This document shows positions 1 to 6,370 of a stretch of 8,566 bases of DNA, one piece after another (within the stretch, counting starts at the first letter, position 1; each line of letters opens with the position of its first letter). The notes beneath the pieces were generated by a model. It had not been told where the DNA came from. It saw only the letters and a list, made by a program, of their open reading frames with translations, and did not search any database. The position numbers and the translations under genes were made by a program. The stretch covers positions 1-8,566 of the forward strand of contig JAQCER010000090.1 in assembly GCA_027618625.1 (NCBI GenBank), read 5' to 3'. This stretch comes from Verrucomicrobiota bacterium (lineage in GTDB: Bacteria > Verrucomicrobiota > Verrucomicrobiia > Verrucomicrobiales > DEV007).

Positions 1-157
1 AACAGGCGATATCGAACTGCGCGATTGGCCAGTGGTGAGCAATGGCAAGTTCACCCGCCGGGCCGCGACCAAGGACGCCGTCATCATCATTCGCCAGAAT
101 GGCGAGCACCAGACGACCGGCAAGTTTCTCGACGATTTCGACAAGCCAGAGGAATAA
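1..157 (+). CDS. OstA/LptA-like protein, C-terminal end only (5' end outside window)
   Basis: The frame starting at base 2 is open from the window edge to a TAA at 155-157 and encodes the last 51 residues of a protein. The segment contains GDIELRDWPVV near its start and QNGEHQTTG later. It aligns without gaps to the C-terminus of the next gene (GDLVLHDWPVL, ANGDFQASG), with about 16 of 42 positions identical. This is the pattern of the last beta-strands of the OstA/LptA jelly-roll, the family that forms the periplasmic bridge carrying LPS to the outer membrane. The downstream gene starts 5 bases after the stop, so the two are very probably co-transcribed. The gene could be a second LptA-like protein or a longer LptC/LptA-type protein. 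Too little is visible to decide, and the N-terminus and any signal peptide lie outside the window. Confidence 0.75.
   Translation, partial: TGDIELRDWPVVSNGKFTRRAATKDAVIIIRQNGEHQTTGKFLDDFDKPEE
148..153 (+). promoter_or_regulatory. Ribosome binding site for the LptA-like gene
   Basis: AGAGGA lies nine bases before the ATG at 163, inside the last codons of the upstream gene. It is one of only two convincing Shine-Dalgarno sequences in the window. It decides the start at 163 over the much earlier in-frame ATG at 25, which lies inside the upstream coding sequence. Confidence 0.6.
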
Positions 158-162
158 CCCAG

Positions 163-840
163 ATGACCAAAATGATCATGACGACGCTGACTTTTCACTG
201 CCGACAAATGGCCATCGCGATGTTGTGCGTTTGGAGTCTGAGCGTTCCCGCTCTGGCTCAGGAAAAAGCGGCGGACGCTCCCGTACCGGAACCGGACAGC
301 AAGCCTCTGGTATCGCTGACCAAAGAGATCAAGACTGATATCGTGATCGAATGCGAGGGTCAGGCCTACTTCAACAGCGCAGAGCAGATCGTCGTCTTCG
401 AAGAGGACGTCGTGGTAAAGCATCCGGGGATCCATATCGAGTGCGAGGAGCTGGAAGTTTTCCTCAAAGGAAACCCGGTCGATGTTCTGGGAACGACGCC
501 AGATGCGGGGGGGCCGGGCAAAGACGGCACCAAGGGGACTCCAGCAGCTGGAACGGGCGACGCCTCCGATTCGGTCGATAAAATCTTCGCCAAGGGCAAG
601 AATCGGCTGGTCGCATTGACCAAATTCTCGCCCGATCCTAGCAAGAACATCCGGGCCAAGTGCGGTTGGGCAACGTTCGACAGCGCTTCCGGTGACCTGG
701 TCCTCCACGACTGGCCAGTGCTGAATCAGGGCAATGTCAGTGTGCAATCGACCGCAAAAGACACCATCATTTACGTGCGCGCCAACGGCGACTTCCAAGC
801 CTCCGGCCCCGCAACTTTCCAGCGCACCAAGGATAAATAA
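163..840 (+). CDS. OstA/LptA-like periplasmic LPS-transport protein
   Basis: This encodes a 225-residue secreted protein of the OstA/LptA type. Such proteins bind the lipid part of LPS in the periplasm and polymerise into a bridge between the inner-membrane LptBFGC complex and outer-membrane LptD. Residues 1-32 form a signal peptide with a hydrophobic run at about 16-31 and likely cleavage after ALA (residue 32). After a Pro/Ala/Asp-rich linker, residues 53-101 have the family pattern: an IVIECEG strand, a VVFEEDVVVKHPG turn, then HIECEELEVFL. Residues about 103-137 are a Gly/Thr/Pro/Lys-rich low-complexity insert unusual for LptA. The jelly-roll resumes at FAKGKNRLV and ends with GDLVLHDWPVL. 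The start at 163 is preferred because of AGAGGA at 148-153 and because it begins directly at the signal peptide. The adjacent lptB supports the role. Since a paralog lies immediately upstream, which of the two is the functional LptA is unclear, so I give no symbol. Confidence 0.8.
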   Translation: MTKMIMTTLTFHCRQMAIAMLCVWSLSVPALAQEKAADAPVPEPDSKPLVSLTKEIKTDIVIECEGQAYFNSAEQIVVFEEDVVVKHPGIHIECEELEVFLKGNPVDVLGTTPDAGGPGKDGTKGTPAAGTGDASDSVDKIFAKGKNRLVALTKFSPDPSKNIRAKCGWATFDSASGDLVLHDWPVLNQGNVSVQSTAKDTIIYVRANGDFQASGPATFQRTKDK

Positions 841-924
841 ATGCGCACCGGAACGCAGGATGTGACTCGGTGGGTGGATTCAGTTTACTTCATGAAAAAA
901 TATCGTTAGTCTGCGGCTGATCCC

Positions 925-1767
925 ATGAGTGACTATGCTTCTGCCCCCAGAGCCCGGCCCACCAGCAGCCGGAGGGCGACCGCCGAATCTGTGCACACAG
1001 AGTCGCCGGTGCCTCGACCGAGGGCACGAAGCGGCGCGGGCGACCAGTTTTTGCTCTACACTGAGCAACTGCGAAAGGTCTACGACGGCCGGGCCGTGGT
1101 CAATGGCGTGGACGTGACCGTGCGTCCGGGAGAAATCGTCGGCCTGCTGGGGCCAAATGGTGCCGGCAAAACGACCACGTTTTACATGATCGTCGGTCTC
1201 ATCGTGCCGAACGCGGGAAGAGTCGTCTTTTCCGGCAAAGAGGTGACGCGCATGCCGATGAACAAGCGCGCGAATCTCGGTATGGGCTATCTGCCGCAGG
1301 AAGAATCGATTTTTCGCAAATTGACCGTCGAAGAAAACATCATGGCCGTGCTGGAAACGCGCAAAATGACCAGGAGTGACCGCCGCGAGCGATGCCACTC
1401 GCTGATGCATCGCTTCGGCATTACGCGCCTGGCTCGGAGTGTCGCACTCACCCTCAGCGGTGGCGAAAAGCGGCGCCTGACGATCGCCCGTTCCCTGGCG
1501 ACCGATCCCAAACTGCTGATGCTGGACGAGCCCTTCAGCGGCGTCGATCCCATCGCGGTGAGCGAGATTCAAGAGATCATCGTCAGCCTGCGCGAGGCAG
1601 GGCTCGCGATCCTCATCACCGACCATAAAGTGCGTGAAACGCTCTCCATCGTCGACCGCGCCTATCTGTTGTTCGAGGGCCAGGTGCGGCGCGAGGGCAC
1701 TCAGGATTTCCTGGTTAACGACCCAATGGCTCGCCAGTTGTATCTTGGCGAGCGCTTTTCGATGTAA
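925..1767 (+). CDS. lptB: LPS export ABC transporter ATP-binding protein LptB
   Basis: This is the cytoplasmic ATPase that drives LPS extraction from the inner membrane through LptF/LptG. The product is 280 residues, longer than the roughly 240 of typical LptB because of a Pro/Arg/Ser-rich N-terminal extension of about 45 residues. The ABC domain is complete: Walker A GPNGAGKTT at 76-84, Q-loop GYLPQEESIFRKLTV with Gln125, signature LSGGEKRR at 177-184, Walker B LLMLDEPF with Glu202, and switch His234 in ITDHKVRETL. The TFYM after Walker A, the YLPQE.SIFR motif, GVDPI and the terminal YLGE.F are hallmarks of LptB rather than of related LivF/LivG ATPases. The ATG at 925 has no Shine-Dalgarno sequence. 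In-frame GTG codons at 991 and 1009 could shorten the extension, so the start is less certain than the rest. An 84-base gap separates it from the LptA-like gene. LptF, LptG and LptC are not in view. Confidence 0.93.
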   Translation: MSDYASAPRARPTSSRRATAESVHTESPVPRPRARSGAGDQFLLYTEQLRKVYDGRAVVNGVDVTVRPGEIVGLLGPNGAGKTTTFYMIVGLIVPNAGRVVFSGKEVTRMPMNKRANLGMGYLPQEESIFRKLTVEENIMAVLETRKMTRSDRRERCHSLMHRFGITRLARSVALTLSGGEKRRLTIARSLATDPKLLMLDEPFSGVDPIAVSEIQEIIVSLREAGLAILITDHKVRETLSIVDRAYLLFEGQVRREGTQDFLVNDPMARQLYLGERFSM

Positions 1768-1832
1768 GTAACTGCCTACTTAAGGGCTCAATGAAGAGCG
1801 GGCGGATCGGAGTCCGGCCCTCCTTCGCCGGA
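1765..1832 (+). other. Two inverted repeats after lptB, possible transcript 3' structure
   Basis: The gap between lptB and the hydrolase gene holds two short inverted repeats. TAAGTA (1765-1770) pairs with TACTTA (1777-1782) around a 6-base loop and includes the lptB stop codon. TCCGGC (1813-1818) pairs with GCCGGA (1827-1832) around an 8-base loop. Neither is followed by a T-run, so a standard intrinsic terminator is not supported. They may be processing or pausing structures, or chance. Confidence 0.25.
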
Positions 1833-1908
1833 ATTCAGACCAAGCAAAAAAACGGAGCTTAAATTAAGTGCCTGTCGCTCTTGCGTCCTCGTGTATGGTG
1901 GCTCGAGC

Positions 1909-2691
1909 ATGAGCGACTTCGAACTCACTTTTCTGGGCACCGGCACCTCGACGGGAATTCCGATGATCGGCTGCAAGTGCGCCGTGTGTACTTCAGTTGA
2001 CGCCCGCGACAAGCGCGATCGCAGCTCGGTTTACGTTAAGACAGCGGAGTGCGCATGGGTGGTGGATACTGGGCAGGACTTTCGCCATCAGTGTCTGCGT
2101 GAAAACATCACGGAGCTGGATGCCGCACTTTTTACCCACGCACATACCGACCACATCATGGGATTCGACGACCTGCGCCGGTTCACATTGCCAGTGGAGG
2201 CCTCGCTGCCGGTCTATGCAAATGAGCATTGCATGGGAATGCTGAGGCGGATCTATGAATTCGCATTCAATGGTGAAAATCGCTATCCCAGCTACCTAAA
2301 GCCGGACCCGCACGTGATCGACGGCCCTTTTACCCTTGGAAAAACGGAGATCTTTCCGCTGCCAGTGCAGCATGGGAAGGTGCAAACGAACGGCTATCTG
2401 TTCTGCCGGGATGGCCGAAAACTGCTCGCGTACATCCCTGACTGCAAGGAAGCGTATCCTGAAACGCTTGCTCTGGTGCGGGATGTTGAGACACTGGTGA
2501 TCGATGCCCTGCGCTATTCGCCGCATCCGACTCACATGAATGTCGAGGAAGCCGTGGCATTTGCCCGCAGCATCGGCGCACAGCAGACGTATCTCACTCA
2601 CTTCCAGTGCGAGGTTTCTCACGCGAAGTTGGAACAAGAGCTTCCACCCGGCATCCAACCCGCCTATGATGGGCTGCGACTCAAACTTTAG
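1909..2691 (+). CDS. Metallo-beta-lactamase-fold hydrolase, PhnP-like
   Basis: This encodes a 260-residue cytoplasmic metal-dependent hydrolase of the MBL fold, in the subgroup resembling PhnP (cyclic ribose phosphate phosphodiesterase) and related RNase Z-like enzymes. The N-terminus has LGTGTSTGIPMIGC followed by a Cys cluster (C22, C24, C27), which in PhnP helps form a structural zinc site. The catalytic metal ligands are visible: HxHxDH at H77, H79, D81, H82, then H155 in VQHG, D178 in IPDC, and H231 in LTHF (H209 in PTHM is also conserved-looking). The C-terminal AYDGLRL pattern is also typical. I prefer the ATG at 1909; an in-frame GTG at 1891 would add six residues. Upstream there is only a weak GGTGG. 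No phosphonate genes are nearby, so PhnP chemistry should not be assumed and the substrate is unknown. The next gene begins about 13 bases downstream, suggesting one transcript. Confidence 0.85.
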   Translation: MSDFELTFLGTGTSTGIPMIGCKCAVCTSVDARDKRDRSSVYVKTAECAWVVDTGQDFRHQCLRENITELDAALFTHAHTDHIMGFDDLRRFTLPVEASLPVYANEHCMGMLRRIYEFAFNGENRYPSYLKPDPHVIDGPFTLGKTEIFPLPVQHGKVQTNGYLFCRDGRKLLAYIPDCKEAYPETLALVRDVETLVIDALRYSPHPTHMNVEEAVAFARSIGAQQTYLTHFQCEVSHAKLEQELPPGIQPAYDGLRLKL

Positions 2692-2704
2692 CCGACTGAT
2701 CAAA

Positions 2705-4354
2705 GTGATACCCTTACAAAGCCACCACCGCCACTCCATTCTAACTGCATCCGTGAGCATGCTTTGTGCAGCAGGTATGTTGATGACGCAGGCAGTTGGC
2801 CAGAATCCCGCAGTGGTCGACTACACGCCATCGACCCTGGTGCTCTGCAATGCGAATGTCGCAGAGTCCGTGGAACTGGCGAACTTCTATGCCGAGGCGA
2901 GGGGAATCCCGCGCGAGCACATCATGGCGCTCAAGTGCCCTGCCCAGGAGACCATCACCCGCGACGAGTATCGCGATACCATCGAAGGCCCGTTGCGGGC
3001 TATGTTCGATTTGAAGAACTGGTGGACGATCGACCGCACTCCTCAGGGGCCGATGGCCGTCGAAAGCAAAATGCACATCATCGCTGTGATCTATGGCATG
3101 CCTCTGCGCATCGCCCCAATCCCAGTGCCTCCCAAAACGGATCCAGAAACCGGCAATCCAGTGCCGCAACCCGCTGCCGCCGGGGCAGACAGCGCTGCCA
3201 GTGTGGATTCGGAACTGATGCGTCTGGGCATCCTCACCCCTACGATCGACGGCCCACTGATCAGTCCGTATTTCGACAAGGACGTGCCCATCGCCAATGC
3301 CAAGTTGCCGATGATGATGGTTGCGGGGCGCATCGACGGGCCGACTCCTGCCGATGCGAAGCGGCTCATCACCGATGCGCTCATCGCGGAAACTACCGGG
3401 TTGTGGGGCAAGGTCTACGTTGATCTGGCGCAGAAGACCCAGGGAAGCTACAAAGACGGCGAGGAATGGATCGGCAAAGCCGGGCAGAACTTTCTCCTGC
3501 ACGGCTTCCCCGCAGTGGTCGACGTTCATGGCCCCACTTTTCCCATGAACTACCCGATGGGAGATGCCGCTGTCTATTTTGGCTGGTACACCGGTCACGC
3601 TGACGGCCCGTTCAAGAATCCGAATTTCCGTTTCCGCAAGGGCGCGATCGCCGCCCACCTGCACTCTTACAGTGCCACCTCTTTACGCTCCGCAGACACT
3701 TATTGGGTCGGCCCATTGATCAGCAAAGGGGCAGCCGCAGTGCTGGGCAATGTTTACGAGCCCTACCTCACACTCACCACCCAATTCGACACCTTTGCCG
3801 ATCGGCTGCTGAAAGGCTACACCCTCGCCGAGAGCGCGGCCATGGGCACTCAGGGGATCTCGTGGATGACGATCGTCGTTGGAGATCCGCTCTATCGGCC
3901 GTTCGCCAAGATCGATCCCGAGTTCAACCCGAAACAGGACGCCGACTACAAGGCGTTTTACACAGCAATGCAGCGCTGGGGCACTCCCAAGGAAAAGAAG
4001 AACCTCATCAAGAATCTCGAACAGGCGGCCAAGAACCTTAAGAGCGGCAACCTCTACGAAGCACTGGCCCAACTGTCCCAAGAGTTCAATCCGGACAAAC
4101 CGCGCGTCGCTTCCAATTACTACGACGATGCCTTCACCGCCTTCAGCGCCCCGACCGACAAGCTGCGGATCCGCCTGCTGCAAATCGATCTCGTGCGCCG
4201 CACCGATGGTAAAGAGCCAGCCATCGGCCACCTGAAAAAACTCCTGGCAGATCGCACCTTCGCCTCCATCCCGGAAATCGAAGCAGCCAAAGCCCTCCTC
4301 CTCCAACTCGATCCTCCTCCTCCTCCTCCTCCGGCCCCACCAGCGACGCCTTGA
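2705..4354 (+). CDS. TIGR03790-family exported protein of unknown function
   Basis: The product is a 549-residue exported protein if it starts at the GTG at 2705. In-frame ATGs at 2666 and 2669 would lengthen the N-terminus and overlap the hydrolase gene; no candidate has a Shine-Dalgarno sequence. With the GTG start, an HHRH-containing n-region and a hydrophobic stretch (about 11-28) form a signal peptide with likely cleavage after AVG (residue 32). Residues about 40-400 match the TIGR03790 family: STLVLCNANVAESVELANFY, the SVDSEL motif, YTGHADG (His298), AAHLHSYSATSLR (318-328), GAAAVLGNVYEPYL and the closing VVGDPLYRP at 392-399. The remaining 150 residues are mostly helical and Lys/Ala/Leu-rich, possibly TPR-like. 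They end in seven consecutive prolines and an Ala/Pro tail. The function of the family is not known to me. The end of the domain resembles gingipain-like C25 peptidases, but no cysteine occurs after residue 78, so that protease activity is unlikely. Confidence 0.85.
   Translation: MIPLQSHHRHSILTASVSMLCAAGMLMTQAVGQNPAVVDYTPSTLVLCNANVAESVELANFYAEARGIPREHIMALKCPAQETITRDEYRDTIEGPLRAMFDLKNWWTIDRTPQGPMAVESKMHIIAVIYGMPLRIAPIPVPPKTDPETGNPVPQPAAAGADSAASVDSELMRLGILTPTIDGPLISPYFDKDVPIANAKLPMMMVAGRIDGPTPADAKRLITDALIAETTGLWGKVYVDLAQKTQGSYKDGEEWIGKAGQNFLLHGFPAVVDVHGPTFPMNYPMGDAAVYFGWYTGHADGPFKNPNFRFRKGAIAAHLHSYSATSLRSADTYWVGPLISKGAAAVLGNVYEPYLTLTTQFDTFADRLLKGYTLAESAAMGTQGISWMTIVVGDPLYRPFAKIDPEFNPKQDADYKAFYTAMQRWGTPKEKKNLIKNLEQAAKNLKSGNLYEALAQLSQEFNPDKPRVASNYYDDAFTAFSAPTDKLRIRLLQIDLVRRTDGKEPAIGHLKKLLADRTFASIPEIEAAKALLLQLDPPPPPPPAPPATP
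4312..4332 (+). repeat. (TCC)7 trinucleotide tract encoding polyproline
   Basis: Seven uninterrupted TCC units, read in the CCT frame, encode most of a seven-proline run near the C-terminus of the TIGR03790-family protein. A shorter TCC tract (three units) lies at 4296-4304, eight bases upstream. Slippage by whole units would only change tail length, leaving the frame intact. Confidence 0.9.
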
Positions 4355-4371
4355 AGCGAGACCTCGCGTTA

Positions 4372-4388
4372 AGGGCATGATCAGCCCT
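4372..4388 (+). terminator. Weak hairpin after the TIGR03790-family gene
   Basis: AGGGC (4372-4376) can pair with GCCCT (4384-4388) around a 7-base loop, 18 bases after the stop codon. No T-run follows, so it is at best a weak or factor-assisted terminator. The position at the end of a gene pair is the main argument for it. Confidence 0.2.
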
Positions 4389-4411
4389 CCAAGGCCGTCA
4401 TCGGCAGGAAA

Positions 4412-4432
4412 CGTGTTCACAGGTTCAACACG
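4412..4432 (+). promoter_or_regulatory. 21-base dyad upstream of recN with a degenerate LexA-like half-site pair
   Basis: CGTGTT (4412-4417) and AACACG (4427-4432) form a dyad with a 9-base spacer. Inside it, TGTTC (4414-4418), four bases, then GTTCA (4423-4427) matches 8 of 10 specified positions of TGTTC-N4-GAACA, the LexA operator I recall being reported for Verrucomicrobia. The first half is perfect and the second has two mismatches. It lies about 200 bases before the recN ATG, in the only non-coding space upstream of that gene. A 6-base dyad in 275 bases is not rare by chance, so this is a candidate only. No clear -35/-10 pair was found in 4355-4629. Confidence 0.3.
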
Positions 4433-4629
4433 CTGACCTTGGGCGTGCGTGCAAACAGTGACTGATCAGCCACGTTGCAGGAGTGGGAGCGATCTCGATC
4501 TATTTGATCCAAGTGGGACAACGGCCACCTACCCGAAAGCCCCGAAAGCTCAACTTGAGGCGAATCAGTGTTGAATTCGTGGCGAGGAATCCCATAGTCG
4601 GGACAACGCCAACGCGCACCATCCATCCT

Positions 4630-6294
4630 ATGCTCACCGTCCTCAAAATCCGCAACCTTGCTCTCGTCGACGATTTGACGTGGGAGGTCGGTTCCGGGCT
4701 TGTTTGCGTGACTGGAGAGACGGGGGCGGGAAAATCGGTTATCGTCGGAGCTCTCAAGCTGGTGCTGGGCGAGCGGGCGGACAAAGGGCTCATCCGCAAT
4801 GGCGAGGAAACGTGCTCGGTGGAAGCGATGTTCCACTTGCCCCGCCCTGACGATGTGAATGCGGCGCTTGAAGCGGGCGGCCTCGATCCCTGCGAAGACG
4901 CCGAGCTGGTTGTCCGCCGGGTCATCAGCGCTGGTGGGCAGAACAAGCAATTCATCAACGGTTCGCCCGTCACCCTGGCAGTCCTGAAGTCGATCGGTCA
5001 CTTCCTCGTCGATCTCCACGGCCCGCACGATCACCACTCGCTGCTGTCGCAGGATCGACAACTGGCGATGGTCGACGCCTATGCGCAGACGGATGAGCTG
5101 GTCGAAAAATACCGCGCCGCTTACCATGCTTGGAAAAAAACAGCAGGCGAGCTGGAAGAGTTGGCGCACTCGGAACGGGCAAATGAACAGGAACTGGATC
5201 TGTTGCGATTCCAGATCACTGAGATCGATGATGCTGCGCCTGAGCCGGGCGAAGAAGAACAGGTTGAGCAACGCTACAAGGTGGCGTCGAACAGCACCAA
5301 GCTAGTAGCCCTGTCCGGCCAGATCCTGTCGCTGCTCGCGGATGAGGACGATTCCATTATGAGCCGACTCGGCGACATGCAGCGACTGATCCGTGACCTC
5401 GAAAGGATCGACCAGGGCGCTACCGAGCACACCGCGGGGTGCGAATCCGCCATCGTGGAACTGGAAGAAGTGGTAAGCGGGCTGCGTGGCTACCTCGATG
5501 GACTGGAGTTGCATCCAGAAGAGCTGGCTGCCATGGAGGATCGTATCAATACGTTGCAAACCCTGAAGCGAAAATACGGCAGCACGCTTGAGGATGTTCT
5601 CGCGCATCGCGACAAAGCGGCACAAAAGCTGGCGCGTATCGAAGGCCGCAGCGATGAGATCGACCGGCTACAGGCGGAAGTCGTGGCCGCGCGCGCGACA
5701 GTCGACGAACTCGGGATACAGCTGGGACAGAAACGTCGCAAAGCCGCGCCGCGACTTACGAAGGAAGTATCGTCGCACCTTATTGCTCTTGGCTTCAAGC
5801 GGTCGAAGTTCGACCTTGAGTTGCTGCCACTGGATTCGCCCGGTGCGCATGGCTTGGAGCAGGCGGATTTCCAATTTGCACCGAATCCCGGTGAACCATC
5901 GAAGCCGTTGCGGCAAATTGCATCCAGCGGTGAAATGTCGCGCGTCATGCTGGCGGTTAAGAGCGCCCTGGCGCGGCAGGATTCGATTCCGCTGCTCGTG
6001 TTCGACGAAATCGATGCCAACGTCGGCGGCGAGATCGCCGAAGCGGTGGGAGCAAAAATGGCATCGCTGGGCAAAAGCCATCAGGTCATTTCCATCACGC
6101 ACCTGCCACAGGTCGCCGCCCTTGCAACTTGCCACTACCTGGTGACAAAAGTGTTCGACGCCAATCGAACGCGATCGACGCTGGAAGAGGTGGTTGGCGC
6201 GTCCCGGGTGGCAGAACTTGCGCGCATGCTTGGCGGCACGAAAACATCAGCCATGACACACGCGAAGAACCTCCTGGCCGCCGCCACCGATTAG
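4630..6294 (+). CDS. recN: DNA repair protein RecN
   Basis: RecN is an SMC-like ATPase that acts at DNA double-strand breaks, tethering ends and helping recombinational repair. The product is 554 residues, essentially the usual RecN length. The N-terminus LTVLKIRNLALVDDL leads to Walker A GETGAGKS at 29-36. The RecN-specific segment VDLHGPHDHHSLL is at 127-139. Residues about 150-390 are charged and heptad-like, fitting the two coiled-coil arms. The C-terminal ATPase half has the signature ASSGEMSR at 431-438, Walker B LLVFDEID with D459/E460, and THLPQVAALA. The frame is open for 49 codons upstream to a GTG at 4483, but that stretch lacks RecN similarity and the ATG at 4630 gives the family N-terminus. 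No Shine-Dalgarno sequence precedes it. Two motif residues differ from the usual form: Pro132 where E. coli has Gln, and Ser433 where Gly is usual. All other motifs look functional. Confidence 0.95.
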   Translation: MLTVLKIRNLALVDDLTWEVGSGLVCVTGETGAGKSVIVGALKLVLGERADKGLIRNGEETCSVEAMFHLPRPDDVNAALEAGGLDPCEDAELVVRRVISAGGQNKQFINGSPVTLAVLKSIGHFLVDLHGPHDHHSLLSQDRQLAMVDAYAQTDELVEKYRAAYHAWKKTAGELEELAHSERANEQELDLLRFQITEIDDAAPEPGEEEQVEQRYKVASNSTKLVALSGQILSLLADEDDSIMSRLGDMQRLIRDLERIDQGATEHTAGCESAIVELEEVVSGLRGYLDGLELHPEELAAMEDRINTLQTLKRKYGSTLEDVLAHRDKAAQKLARIEGRSDEIDRLQAEVVAARATVDELGIQLGQKRRKAAPRLTKEVSSHLIALGFKRSKFDLELLPLDSPGAHGLEQADFQFAPNPGEPSKPLRQIASSGEMSRVMLAVKSALARQDSIPLLVFDEIDANVGGEIAEAVGAKMASLGKSHQVISITHLPQVAALATCHYLVTKVFDANRTRSTLEEVVGASRVAELARMLGGTKTSAMTHAKNLLAAATD

Positions 6295-6326
6295 CATGAC
6301 CGGCGTAAACTCTGGACTTCTCCGGC

Positions 6327-6365
6327 TTGACGGAGCTTATTGCCACCGTAACGGGAACCGTTACG
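6327..6365 (+). promoter_or_regulatory. Candidate -35 plus 19-base palindromic operator before the amino-acid importer
   Basis: TTGACG at 6327-6332 matches five of six -35 consensus bases. Sixteen bases on, TAACGG at 6349-6354 is only a poor -10, and it lies inside a perfect palindrome: CGTAACGG (6347-6354), GAA, CCGTTACG (6358-6365). A regulator bound there would cover the -10 region, which would suit repression or activation of the importer genes at 6400. On either strand the palindrome lacks a downstream T-run, so it is not a normal terminator of recN. The palindrome is directly seen; the promoter and the regulator are inference. Confidence 0.4.
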
Positions 6366-6370
6366 AAAAA

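Noticed and set aside
25..162. In-frame ATG at 25 that would extend the LptA-like protein by 46 residues.
   Set aside because: This stretch is the coding region of the upstream paralog in another frame. The ATG at 163 has an RBS and starts directly at a signal peptide.
841..909. A 22-codon frame starting with ATG immediately after the TAA of the LptA-like gene, ending at TAG before lptB.
   Set aside because: It has no ribosome binding site beyond proximity to the stop and no recognisable features, and a frame this short is common by chance. A coupled small peptide cannot be excluded, but nothing supports it.
1894..1899. TATGGT as a -10 promoter element just before the hydrolase gene.
   Set aside because: No acceptable -35 lies 16-18 bases upstream; the nearest candidate (TTAAGT at 1864) is 24 bases away.
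2741..3664. A 307-codon open frame on the minus strand opposite the TIGR03790-family gene.
   Set aside because: It lies entirely within a well-supported + strand gene, its translation is rich in His, Arg and Asp as expected for antisense of GC-rich coding DNA, and no family is recognisable.
4378..4471. Two copies of TGATCAGCC at 4378-4386 and 4463-4471.
   Set aside because: A pair of 9-base direct repeats 85 bases apart, without flanking structure or more copies, is not enough to call an iteron, attachment site or CRISPR.
4483..4629. Upstream extension of recN to a GTG at 4483, next to an AGGAG.
   Set aside because: The AGGAG runs directly into the GTG with no spacing, the 49 added residues do not resemble RecN, and the ATG at 4630 gives the normal family N-terminus and length.
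4417..5271. A 284-codon minus-strand frame opposite the 5' part of recN and its upstream gap.
   Set aside because: Most of it is antisense to conserved recN motifs, and the part in the gap has no start or recognisable product. Other long minus-strand frames at 880-1626 and 3683-4420 are rejected for the same reason.
6347..6370. Palindrome plus A-run as an intrinsic terminator of recN.
   Set aside because: The run following the stem on the + strand is A, not T, and on the minus strand the T-run precedes the stem, so neither orientation fits an intrinsic terminator.
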